A stretch of DNA of 64,000 bases, taken from assembly GCF_018282095.1 (NCBI RefSeq), contig NZ_CP074126.1, forward strand, positions 413,501-477,500, written 5' to 3'. This stretch comes from Pseudovibrio brasiliensis (GTDB taxonomy: Bacteria; Pseudomonadota; Alphaproteobacteria; Rhizobiales; Stappiaceae). The translations under genes were made by a program, and so were the position numbers. The notes beneath the pieces are model-generated. The model saw only the letters and a list, made by a program, of their open reading frames with translations. It was not told the origin of the DNA and searched no databases. Every line of letters starts with the position of its first letter. The first letter of the stretch is position 1. Below are positions 8,052 to 16,098 of the stretch, piece after piece.

Positions 8052-9029
8052 CTAAGAGTAAACAATGGGTTGGCAAAGAGTATCCTTCTTGCCGGAAAGT
8101 ACATCCTTCAGATCATGTGGGGCTTTCTCAAACTCGATGGCCGGTGCGAGTAAAGTATCCAGCACCTCATCCTTCAGCAGAGAAATAGCGGCTTCCATCC
8201 GCCTGCGATGCGTCCAGCGTGGCCGCATAACGGGAGCGACTTGCCCAACTTGCGAGGAGACAAGGCTCAGGCGTTGACTGTGAAAACTACCGCCAAGTAC
8301 CAAGCCAGAAGGGCGTGAACCATACCAGGAAGCTTCTACAATTTTGGCTTCTCTGCCTGCGATGCGAATAGCTGTGTTGAGGCCAGACTCGGACGCACTG
8401 CAATGCACCACAACATCCTGATTTTCTGGCGCAACTTCGGGCAATGCAAAGTCGCAGGAGAACTCATCTGCAATGTCTTGCCGCTTTGGGTTCACATCGA
8501 TCATAGTCACCTGCACACCCGCAATACGAGCACACAAATATCCAACCAGAGAGCCAACGGTCCCAGTCCCCACAACAGCTACACGTGAGCAAGGCAGAAT
8601 ACCTGCATCCCAGATGATGTTCAGCGCTGTTTCCATATTGGCAGCCAATGTTGCTCGGGTACTCGGTAACTCCTCTGGAATAGGGTAGAGCGCTTCAGCG
8701 GAAAGCAAGAAAGTGCTTTGATGCGGATAGAGTGAAAATACTCGCTGGCCTGCTCTCAAATCACCTGTTGTTTCAGCTACTTCGGAAACGTTGGCATACC
8801 CGTACTTAACGGGAAACGGAAAGGTGCCTTCCTGAAATGGCGCAGTCATCCGCTCGCGCTCGCTCACCGGCACATCACCGCTGAAAACGATGGCCTCCGT
8901 ACCCCGGCTGATCGCAGAAGCGTGGGTTTTTAAGTAAACACGGTTACCAGATGATTTAGAGAGTTTTTCCTCTCTTATTTCAATGGTTTGAGGCGCAGTA
9001 TACCATAGCGCCCTGGCTATCTCAGACAA
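8052..9029 (-). CDS. MDR-family dehydrogenase, BchC-like, without zinc ligands
   Basis: Medium-chain dehydrogenase/reductase of about 325 residues. It shows the substrate-domain signature AISRGTEAIVFSG, then TAPFQEG and FPVKYGYANV, and the Rossmann nucleotide motif VVGTGTVGSLVG. These match the BchC/bacteriochlorophyllide-dehydrogenase branch often annotated 'zinc-binding alcohol dehydrogenase', yet the usual Cys and His-Glu zinc ligands and the four-cysteine structural lobe are absent. The frame is open to an ATG at 9155 inside the divergent opgH start, but homology begins near ARALWYTAPQ, so TTG 9029 with GGAGCGGG upstream is chosen. It is the first gene of the pterin/glycosyltransferase operon. 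No photosynthesis genes are near, so a BchC function is not implied. Confidence 0.82.
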   Translation of the reverse strand: MSEIARALWYTAPQTIEIREEKLSKSSGNRVYLKTHASAISRGTEAIVFSGDVPVSERERMTAPFQEGTFPFPVKYGYANVSEVAETTGDLRAGQRVFSLYPHQSTFLLSAEALYPIPEELPSTRATLAANMETALNIIWDAGILPCSRVAVVGTGTVGSLVGYLCARIAGVQVTMIDVNPKRQDIADEFSCDFALPEVAPENQDVVVHCSASESGLNTAIRIAGREAKIVEASWYGSRPSGLVLGGSFHSQRLSLVSSQVGQVAPVMRPRWTHRRRMEAAISLLKDEVLDTLLAPAIEFEKAPHDLKDVLSGKKDTLCQPIVYS

Positions 9030-9143
9030 GAAACCCGCTCCCCGGATCGCTAAACTTTCACAAATATACTCTAGGGAAACGTGAACAAAGGAAACTAGCA
9101 GAAATGTAGGTCCCTCTAAAAACAATAATAATTTGGGTAGGAC

Positions 9144-11018
9144 ATGACAAAACAATCACGGGTTCCTGAAGAGAACGCCCACACTCGTCTTGTTGACCAG
9201 CTGCTCTCCACCAAAATCATCGACAAGCATCAGGAAAATAAGCGCTTATATCGGCGCAGGCTAGTCTTTGGAGGGCTTGTTCTCTCCACGTTGGCAGCGC
9301 TCACCACCATCATGGTTCTGACGCTGTTCTCCAGTGGTTTTGCCCTTTCAAAAGTCGTGATGCTTCTCGCATTTCTGGTAACCTTACCGTGGCTCATCAT
9401 CGGCTTTTGGCATGCTGTCATTGGTCTTGCTCTGATGAGGTTCTCCTCAAACCCCACTGCACAGGTCTACGCTGGCACGCCTCTCGGTACGTTGGACCTG
9501 AAAAAGCCGTTACAGAACAAGCAAACTGCCTTGCTTTCATGCGTGCGAAACGAGGATTCTCCTGAGGTTGCAGCTAAGCTGGAAGCAATGTTGCAGGATC
9601 TGGATCGTCTGGAGAAGTTGAATGGTTTCTCCCTGTATATCTTGAGTGACAGCAACGACCCCGATCATATCCGGCAGGAGATGAGAGAGTTCTCACTTCT
9701 CAGAGCGCGCTGGCAAAATCGCATCGATGTGCTCTACCGCAGAAGAGAAGTAAACACCGGCTTCAAAGCAGGCAATGTCGAGGATTTCTGCCGCAACTGG
9801 GGGGATCGGCACGAGTACGCGATCACGTTGGATGCCGACAGTTTCCTTTCTGCAGAAGCTCTATGCCATCTTGTGAGCAAGATGAATGCGAACCCGCGTT
9901 TGGGCATCTTGCAAACACTTGTACTGGGTTTATCGACCAACTCCTTCTTTACCCGTGTCTTCCAATGGGGCATGCGTCTCGGCATGCGCTCTTACACCTT
10001 GGGTGCAGCTTGGTGGCAAGGCTCTTCCGGTCCGTATTGGGGACACAACGCAATCTTCCGTATTAAGCCGTTTACACAGCACTGTCTGTTGGAACCTCTT
10101 CCGGGGACGGATGCTTTGAGCGGCCCGATCCTGAGCCATGATCAGGTCGAAGCTGCCATGATGGCAAATGCAGGCTATGAAGTTCGCGTCTGGCCTGTTG
10201 AGGGCGGCAGCTATGAGGAAAATCCACCTCATCTGATTGAGTTTATCCGCAGAGATCTGCGTTGGTGCCACGGAAACCTGCAGTACTTCAAGCTTCTCCG
10301 TGAGCCGGGCTTTAAACTGCTAGGCCGCATTCAGCTTGCTTTGGCGATCCTGATGTTTATCGGCTCGCCTGCATGGCTTACTTTCATAGCGATGGCGATC
10401 CTTACAGCATCCATCGCTGCTCCTGGGACAATGCCGTTTGATCCGTTCTATGGCACTATCCTGATTGTAACCGTCATGAGTATGGTGTTCGCCCCCAAAC
10501 TGGCAACGCTGGCCCACGTGCTCACAGTTCGCAGTGAACGCAAGGAATATGGCGGTTTTCTCTCAGTGTTCATCAGTGCATTCTTTGAGCTGGTTTATTC
10601 CATGCTACTGGCACCTGTTATGGCAATCGCGCACAGCATCTTCATCGCGCAGCTGTTTGCTGGCCGAAAAACGCAATGGGGCGGGCAGGCACGACAGCCG
10701 CACGGCATTCCGTTGGTTCTTGCAGCCAAGAAGTTCTGGCCGCAAACGCTTTTCGGTCTGTGTGGTGTTATCTGGATGATGGACTATTCATTGGCCGATA
10801 CATGGCTCTTGCTACCCGTAATCCTAGGGCCATTGCTGACTATTCCATTCGCAATGATCACGTCAAAACCAGCGCTTGGCATGTACTTCAAACATTCCGG
10901 TCTTTGGGCTCTGCCAGAAGAGAAGAAAACTCCGCTTGAACTACAGGGCCTGAGTAAGGAGCAGCGGAGGGTCGAGATGGAACTGGCCAAAGCAAACAGG
11001 GCGGCGGCTACACGATGA
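9144..11018 (+). CDS. opgH: Glucan biosynthesis glucosyltransferase OpgH/MdoH
   Basis: Inner-membrane GT2 enzyme that polymerises UDP-glucose into the backbone of osmoregulated periplasmic glucans. The product is 624 residues, shorter than the roughly 850-residue E. coli protein because the long N-terminal extension is missing. Two N-terminal membrane segments (about 48-72 and 75-98) precede the catalytic core with TLDADS (D230-x-D232), DQVEAAMMANAG and RRDLRWCHGN near 368-377, followed by several C-terminal membrane segments. Transcription converges on opgC across a strong terminator. No opgG, usually its partner, is in the window. Confidence 0.94.
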   Translation: MTKQSRVPEENAHTRLVDQLLSTKIIDKHQENKRLYRRRLVFGGLVLSTLAALTTIMVLTLFSSGFALSKVVMLLAFLVTLPWLIIGFWHAVIGLALMRFSSNPTAQVYAGTPLGTLDLKKPLQNKQTALLSCVRNEDSPEVAAKLEAMLQDLDRLEKLNGFSLYILSDSNDPDHIRQEMREFSLLRARWQNRIDVLYRRREVNTGFKAGNVEDFCRNWGDRHEYAITLDADSFLSAEALCHLVSKMNANPRLGILQTLVLGLSTNSFFTRVFQWGMRLGMRSYTLGAAWWQGSSGPYWGHNAIFRIKPFTQHCLLEPLPGTDALSGPILSHDQVEAAMMANAGYEVRVWPVEGGSYEENPPHLIEFIRRDLRWCHGNLQYFKLLREPGFKLLGRIQLALAILMFIGSPAWLTFIAMAILTASIAAPGTMPFDPFYGTILIVTVMSMVFAPKLATLAHVLTVRSERKEYGGFLSVFISAFFELVYSMLLAPVMAIAHSIFIAQLFAGRKTQWGGQARQPHGIPLVLAAKKFWPQTLFGLCGVIWMMDYSLADTWLLLPVILGPLLTIPFAMITSKPALGMYFKHSGLWALPEEKKTPLELQGLSKEQRRVEMELAKANRAAATR

Positions 11019-11057
11019 AAGCATTGCCTGAGCAATGGATCTCAAGCATTCCAACAA

Positions 11058-11098
11058 AAAAGCCGATTGCGTTTGAGTAACTCACGCAATCGGCTTTT
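11058..11098. terminator. Bidirectional terminator between opgH and opgC
   Basis: A 15-bp perfect stem (arms 11058-11072 and 11084-11098) ends in an A-run on one side and a T-run on the other, so it can stop transcripts from both convergent genes. Confidence 0.9.
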
Positions 11099-11126
11099 CT
11101 TTTTCAGTGCTGAAAAGCTAGGTCTG

Positions 11127-12308
11127 TTAGGAAGCAGGCTTTTCCTTTGGTTTTCTCCAAGGCTCACCTTTGAACCACGCAACCGTGTAAGCAACGGCGA
11201 TCAGACCAGCGAAACCAAGTAGATTTGCCAAAATACCACCAGTGACAGTACCTTTCAGGCCAAGCTCATCGCGGAAGATTGCGAGACCCTGTGCAAGGAT
11301 GAGGCTGGCGAGGAACACAGCCAGAGACTGCTGTCCAACCTTTTTGATCACACGAACCACTTTGCCACCAAAGCCACCCATGAGTAGGCGGTGTCCGCCT
11401 TCACCAACAGCTACCCAAGCTACATAAGCAAGAGCGAGGAAGTGGATGTAGCGCAGAATACCCATCTCGGACTTCACGGTAAGATCACTGATATCATTCG
11501 CAATTCGGCGAAGCTCAGGCACTTCATTGAGAATGCGGAAGTAAGCGAATGGAATAGTCAGAATGATAATTGAAGCACTCAGGAACAACAGGCGTTTCTT
11601 GACTGGTGGTGCTGGAATCCAGCCTTTGATGAACGCAAAGCCGGTGAAGAACAGCAACTGCCAAGCAAACGGATTAAAGAACCAACGGCGATCGGACCAA
11701 GGCTCAGCCGGGAAGTCGACCAGTCTGAAAGTTGCGATCAACCAGAAAGCAGCAATGATCGCAGCAACTGCACCACGGCCAACCTTGTAATACGCAACCA
11801 TGATCACTGGCAGCATCGCAAGGATCACCAGATACATCGGCAGAATATCAAAGTAGTTCGGCACGTAGGTCAGCGTCAGCAGACCTGGAAGCTGGAAGAT
11901 TGGATCTTCAAAGAAGTGCCAGAGGTTCAGCTTGCCCACATAGTCATCACTGGTCCAGCCGTTGATCTGTAGGAACGCAAGCATGCCTGCAACTGCAAGG
12001 AACAGGCAGATATGCGCCCAGTAAACTTGCCAGACGCGGAAGAGCACGCGAGCACTTCCCATAGCAAGGCCATGCAGCTCAAACACGCGACCAAATGCGA
12101 TTGCTGAGGCCATTCCGGAGCAGAACACAAATATCTCGGTAGCATCGGAAAAGCCGAAACGAGCCGGAATCCAAAGAGCCCACCCGTTTGCTGGCAGGTG
12201 GGCTATAAAGATGATGAACATTGCGATGCCTCGGAAAAAGTCGAGGCGAGGATCTCTTTGGCGGCTTGCCGTTTTCATAGGTGTCGGCGGTATATTGTGT
12301 TTGTTCAC
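11127..12308 (-). CDS. opgC: OpgC family glucan succinyltransferase-like membrane protein
   Basis: An acyltransferase-3-like integral membrane protein of the OpgC family, which adds succinyl groups to periplasmic glucans. The 393-residue sequence opens with RDPRLDFFRGIAMFIIFIAH, the OpgC signature, followed by about ten hydrophobic segments and a short basic C-terminus. The frame begins at GTG 12308; an ATG at 12278 just before the conserved start is an equally good choice, as neither has a strong ribosome site. It faces opgH across a shared terminator, so backbone synthesis and decoration sit together. Confidence 0.9.
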   Translation of the reverse strand: MNKHNIPPTPMKTASRQRDPRLDFFRGIAMFIIFIAHLPANGWALWIPARFGFSDATEIFVFCSGMASAIAFGRVFELHGLAMGSARVLFRVWQVYWAHICLFLAVAGMLAFLQINGWTSDDYVGKLNLWHFFEDPIFQLPGLLTLTYVPNYFDILPMYLVILAMLPVIMVAYYKVGRGAVAAIIAAFWLIATFRLVDFPAEPWSDRRWFFNPFAWQLLFFTGFAFIKGWIPAPPVKKRLLFLSASIIILTIPFAYFRILNEVPELRRIANDISDLTVKSEMGILRYIHFLALAYVAWVAVGEGGHRLLMGGFGGKVVRVIKKVGQQSLAVFLASLILAQGLAIFRDELGLKGTVTGGILANLLGFAGLIAVAYTVAWFKGEPWRKPKEKPAS

Positions 12309-12378
12309 GGTGTCTCTGAAACTAAAAACTATAAGTCGGAAAATGCAGCTCCGAAATCCCCCGAAGCTGCACCTTCAA

Positions 12379-13764
12379 TTATCCCATGCGGAATCGCAGG
12401 TGTTCACTTTGCATAAGGTCAGTGGCTTCCATCATACGGGTCGCCTGAGCCATGCGGGTTTCGCCATAGGTGTCTGAGCCACCTCTCAGGCGAGTGCGCT
12501 CATCAATCATGCGTTTTGCTTCCTGACAGAGGCCAGCACGCAGAGCAGCTTCAATCGTGATGCGTTCAAACACATCGCGCTGAGCATGACTGCCGCCAAC
12601 TGTACGAAGCAGCGGGCGTGCCTCTGCAAGGTGATGATAGGCGCTGAAGTAGTTGCCGTTCTTAAACTGCATCAGGCCGGAAGCTGTTGGAGAACCAGCG
12701 ATTTTGGTCACATGGCCCATCTCATTGGTGTCTTCTTCACCAAAGGTGCGCATGCGAGCCAAAAGACGGTCAGATGACTGACGGCGGTTATCGCCCAACA
12801 GGGCCAGCATGTAGTGCAAGTCAGCGAAAACATTGCAGGAATCGTCGATACGCTTCTCACTGATGCTTGCCAGTTCTTCCCAGCGGTGACCAACCTTGAT
12901 ACCCTCAAGCTCAAGGCGAACCAGCATAGAAGCGGCGTTGGAGATATCGCGGTAATCGTCAGTGTGATCCTTGCGGAATTTCTGGTCATAGAGCTCGAAA
13001 ACGCGCTCTACATTGCCACGGTCCAGATGCAACAAGGCAAGGTGCCACCAGACGTGATAGCCAAAGTTGTTGCAGTGTTCCCAGGCCTGTGGCTGGTCGT
13101 CGAGCCACTTGATGCCTTCTTCGGTCTTGCCGGTCATGTCCAGCACGTGAGCGACTGCGTGCAGGCCCCAGGCGTCATCATTTTGAAGCGCAACTGCTTC
13201 TTTACCAATGCGTTCGGCTCTCTCAAAATCGCCGCTTTCTTCAAGCGCGAAGGAGTAACAGCCGTGAACGTAACCCTTGGCAACGTGGTCTTCTTCGTAA
13301 GCGCCAATCACACCTTCAATGGAGGAGCGCATACGGGATGGCTGGCCAAGCACAAAGCGAATGGCGTGTACCAGCTTCAGAGTAAGAGCGTCACGTGGGT
13401 ATTTGAGAAGCATTTCATCAAGGCGATCAGCAGCTTTGCTTGGAGCGCCCTGGAGCCAATCGTTCAAAGCTTCAACAATAGCTTCTTCACGATCTGTAAT
13501 CTGAGTATCTCTGCGGCACTTGTCTGCAATAGCGTAAGCTTCAAAAGCAGTTGCCGTCATTTCGCGTCTGCCAAGCAGAAGGCAGAACAGGCCACGAGCG
13601 GCCTGAGCCAGCGCAAAATCTGGATCAGCCTCCAGTGTTTTCGCAAGATGCTCCGGCGTTGCTGCACTATGTGCGAGGAACGCAAGAATAGTGTTGTTCC
13701 AGTGTGTTAATGCACCCTTATCGGAGAGTGTTACCGCGTATTCGAACTGGTCATCAAAGCGCAT
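12379..13764 (-). CDS. TTC38-like tetratricopeptide repeat protein
   Basis: A 461-residue soluble helical repeat protein resembling the TTC38 family (YCHVWWHLALL-like core; here GYHVWWHLALLHLDRG near 230-245). TPR-type pairs run through most of the length, for example FALAQAARGLFCLLLGRRE, GYVHGCYSFALEESGDFERA and DAWGLHAVAHVLDMTGK. No signal peptide or membrane segment is seen. TTC38 proteins have no established biochemical role in bacteria. It lies 70 bases upstream of opgC on the same strand and could be co-transcribed, but a link to glucans is not supported by the sequence. Confidence 0.82.
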   Translation of the reverse strand: MRFDDQFEYAVTLSDKGALTHWNNTILAFLAHSAATPEHLAKTLEADPDFALAQAARGLFCLLLGRREMTATAFEAYAIADKCRRDTQITDREEAIVEALNDWLQGAPSKAADRLDEMLLKYPRDALTLKLVHAIRFVLGQPSRMRSSIEGVIGAYEEDHVAKGYVHGCYSFALEESGDFERAERIGKEAVALQNDDAWGLHAVAHVLDMTGKTEEGIKWLDDQPQAWEHCNNFGYHVWWHLALLHLDRGNVERVFELYDQKFRKDHTDDYRDISNAASMLVRLELEGIKVGHRWEELASISEKRIDDSCNVFADLHYMLALLGDNRRQSSDRLLARMRTFGEEDTNEMGHVTKIAGSPTASGLMQFKNGNYFSAYHHLAEARPLLRTVGGSHAQRDVFERITIEAALRAGLCQEAKRMIDERTRLRGGSDTYGETRMAQATRMMEATDLMQSEHLRFRMG

Positions 13765-14231
13765 GGATGCGACCCGTGGTTAGGGCGACCGGATGTTCGT
13801 GCAATGTGCAATCGCTCATGAGATAAGCCATTGGGTTTACGTTGCTAACGACACAGGTCTGCCAGGAAATCTGTTGATCAGAACCCTTTCAAAACTGGCG
13901 ATGACGTTCAACACACAAAAAGGTGTTTAATATCAGCAAGCTTTGTTTATGTAGAAAATATAGTTCAACCTCATGAAGAAATAGAAAACACCATTCTAAT
14001 GAGTAAGAAAAAATATGCGGCAAATAGAAGCTCTCTTGTAAAATCCTACTATTATTAATAGTGATAATAAGTAAGATTTTAGATATTTGGCTCTATTATA
14101 CCTGTATTTTATTACCCTTTGATAATCTTCTGTTTGCTGGTTAAAATAGTGTTCACTGCTTCTTGATTTTCTAGTTAGCCTCCACTGTGCAATGTCATTG
14201 CCTCAAGAGAGACTAAGTACGTGGCGAATTC
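13765..14231. other. 467-base AT-rich intergenic region upstream of the YeeE/YedE gene
   Basis: A divergent region between the TPR gene and the transporter gene. It is visibly more AT-rich than its surroundings, especially 13915-14120, and has no convincing small ORF. It contains one perfect short palindrome (listed separately) and several A/T tracts of promoter character. I see no RNA gene in it. Confidence 0.6.
14048..14062. promoter_or_regulatory. Perfect 7-1-7 palindrome upstream of the sulfur transporter
   Basis: ACTATTA-T-TAATAGT, about 170 bases before the transporter start, in the AT-rich divergent region. Such symmetry suits a small dimeric repressor, for example an ArsR-type sulfur sensor of the kind that often controls YeeE/YedE-DUF302 genes. 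Chance is possible in AT-rich DNA. Confidence 0.35.
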
Positions 14232-15437
14232 ATGGCGGATACCGGTAGCTATCAACAAACTAATATCGATCAACAGATTCAGTCCCCACAAACATTAATT
14301 GTCATTGGGGCGCTGATGGCTCTGGCAGTGGTTGCTGTGCTGGGGTTGGAAAACAACGGCTGGCGTGTCTTTGGCGGAGCTCTGATAGGTGCTCTGGCAG
14401 GCCTCGCTCTATACCACACGAGCTTTGGATTTACCGCTGCCTGGCGCCGGATTGTGACCCAGCGAAGGGGGCAGGGGCTACGCGCTCAATTTCTGCTTAT
14501 CTCTTTGGTTTGCTTAATAAGTTTCCCACTCCTCCAATACGGATCAGACATCGGCTTACCAACCGGTGGCTTCGTGTTTCCCTTCGGTGTTGGAGCCGCC
14601 GTTGGTGCCTTCATTTTTGGCATCGGAATGCAGCTTGGTGGTGGGTGTGGATCAGGCACTTTGTTCACCGTTGGAGGCGGCTCATCCCGCATGGTGATCA
14701 CCCTTGCCTTCTTCGTTTTAGGCAGCGTGATCGCAACAGCGCACCTTCCGTTCTGGAATTCTCTTCCAAGATTACCGGCATTTTCGCTTGTGCGCGGTTT
14801 TGGGGTGGTCCCCGCGCTGATGATCACGATTCTGCCGCTCATCGCCTTTGCGATATTCTCGATGTTTATCGAGAAGAAACAATGGGGTGAGTTGGAAAAA
14901 CCCCGCAAAACAACTGGCTTTTTACAGGGCCAGTGGGGCTATGTTCTGGGTGCGTTGATATTGGCGTTGGTTTGCGTTCTTACGTTCATTGTGCTGCGCC
15001 GCCCATGGGGTGTCACCTCCGGCTTCGCTCTCTGGGGCGCAAAGTTTTTCTACGCAGTTGGTATCCCGGTAGAGACCTGGCCCTACTGGAAATGGCAGGT
15101 CGCAGCAATTGAAAGATCGGTCTTCGCAGATTCCACATCAGTCATGAACTTCGGCATCGTGCTGGGAGCTTTGATTGCTGCTGGACTGGCTGGCAAGTTC
15201 AATCCGGTGAAGAGGATCAACCTCAGAGATGCTGGTACCGCGATTGTTGGCGGTCTGATGCTCGGCTACGGCGCACGCCTCGCTTACGGGTGCAACATCG
15301 GGGCTTACCTTGGGGGGATAACTTCAGGCTCCATGCATGGTTGGCTATGGCTCGTTTTTGCTTTCGCCGGCTCCATGGTCGGAACCCGTGTCCGTCATTT
15401 GATCGGCATGGATCCGGCGCCCGTTACTGCAAAGTGA
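14232..15437 (+). CDS. YeeE/YedE family sulfur (thiosulfate) transporter
   Basis: A 401-residue inner-membrane protein of the YeeE/YedE (TsuA) family, which carries thiosulfate or related sulfur anions. Two inverted halves each bear the family cysteine loop: GMQLGGGCGSGTL near 136-148 and YGARLAYGCNIGAYLGG near 346-362, with roughly ten membrane segments. These conserved cysteines relay thiosulfate in the characterised TsuA. A secreted DUF302 protein follows 113 bases downstream on the same strand, a common pairing in sulfur-handling loci. Confidence 0.9.
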   Translation: MADTGSYQQTNIDQQIQSPQTLIVIGALMALAVVAVLGLENNGWRVFGGALIGALAGLALYHTSFGFTAAWRRIVTQRRGQGLRAQFLLISLVCLISFPLLQYGSDIGLPTGGFVFPFGVGAAVGAFIFGIGMQLGGGCGSGTLFTVGGGSSRMVITLAFFVLGSVIATAHLPFWNSLPRLPAFSLVRGFGVVPALMITILPLIAFAIFSMFIEKKQWGELEKPRKTTGFLQGQWGYVLGALILALVCVLTFIVLRRPWGVTSGFALWGAKFFYAVGIPVETWPYWKWQVAAIERSVFADSTSVMNFGIVLGALIAAGLAGKFNPVKRINLRDAGTAIVGGLMLGYGARLAYGCNIGAYLGGITSGSMHGWLWLVFAFAGSMVGTRVRHLIGMDPAPVTAK

Positions 15438-15550
15438 CAGCTGAGCTCTGCATACGATTAAAACTGGGCCTATTAAAATCAAGGGAGGCTGAACAACTGC
15501 CTGTTCAACTCCCACTTTTAAACTCATTTCATTACGAGAAGGATTGAAGC

Positions 15551-16075
15551 ATGAAAATTCTGACGGGTGTGCTTGGCTTTGTTGGAACATTGATGTTCGT
15601 TATGGCCGCCTTTCAACCATCACAAGCTCAAATCACAACAGAACAAGCGCAGCAAGGGAAGGTCCTTCCGCGCAATGGCTGGCGTGTTATTGAAACCACC
15701 AAGGCAATCGATGAACTGCTGGATTCGCTTAAGAAAGCCATCCGTGAGGAAGACATGCTGCTGGTCAGCATGGCAAGTGCATCCCGTGGTGCCAAAGCCA
15801 ACGGCTTCGAAATCCCCGGCAACTACGTCATCGGCGTTTTCCGCAATGACTTCGCCCGCCGCATGTTGGCAGCCAGCGTACAGGCTGGGATCGAGGCCCC
15901 TATCCGGTTTTATCTGACGGAAAATCCAGATGGGTCCGCAACATTGTCATGGAAGACACCAAGCTTCGTCTTCCAGCCGTACCGGGATACTGCATCTGAG
16001 GATCTGGTCTCGCTGAGCGAGGAGCTGGACGTGGTCTTCCAGCGTATTGCGGACCGTGCCACAGGCAACACCTGA
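15551..16075 (+). CDS. Secreted DUF302 domain protein
   Basis: A 174-residue protein with a Sec signal peptide (about 1-26, cut near SQAQ) and a DUF302 domain recognisable from ETTKAIDELLDSLKKAI, the NYVIGVFRND segment and the C-terminal PIRFYLTENPDG...PSFVFQPY pattern. DUF302 proteins are small alpha/beta proteins often found with sulfur oxidation or transport genes; their biochemical role is not established. AAGGATT six bases before ATG 15551 supports the start. Probably co-transcribed with the YeeE/YedE gene. Confidence 0.88.
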   Translation: MKILTGVLGFVGTLMFVMAAFQPSQAQITTEQAQQGKVLPRNGWRVIETTKAIDELLDSLKKAIREEDMLLVSMASASRGAKANGFEIPGNYVIGVFRNDFARRMLAASVQAGIEAPIRFYLTENPDGSATLSWKTPSFVFQPYRDTASEDLVSLSEELDVVFQRIADRATGNT

Positions 16076-16098
16076 GGCACGACCAGTATATTCGGCTC

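Noticed and set aside
12814..13710. 298-codon plus-strand frame
   Set aside because: It is antisense to the TTC38-like TPR gene, whose minus-strand product has a consistent helical repeat pattern. The plus-strand translation has no domain.
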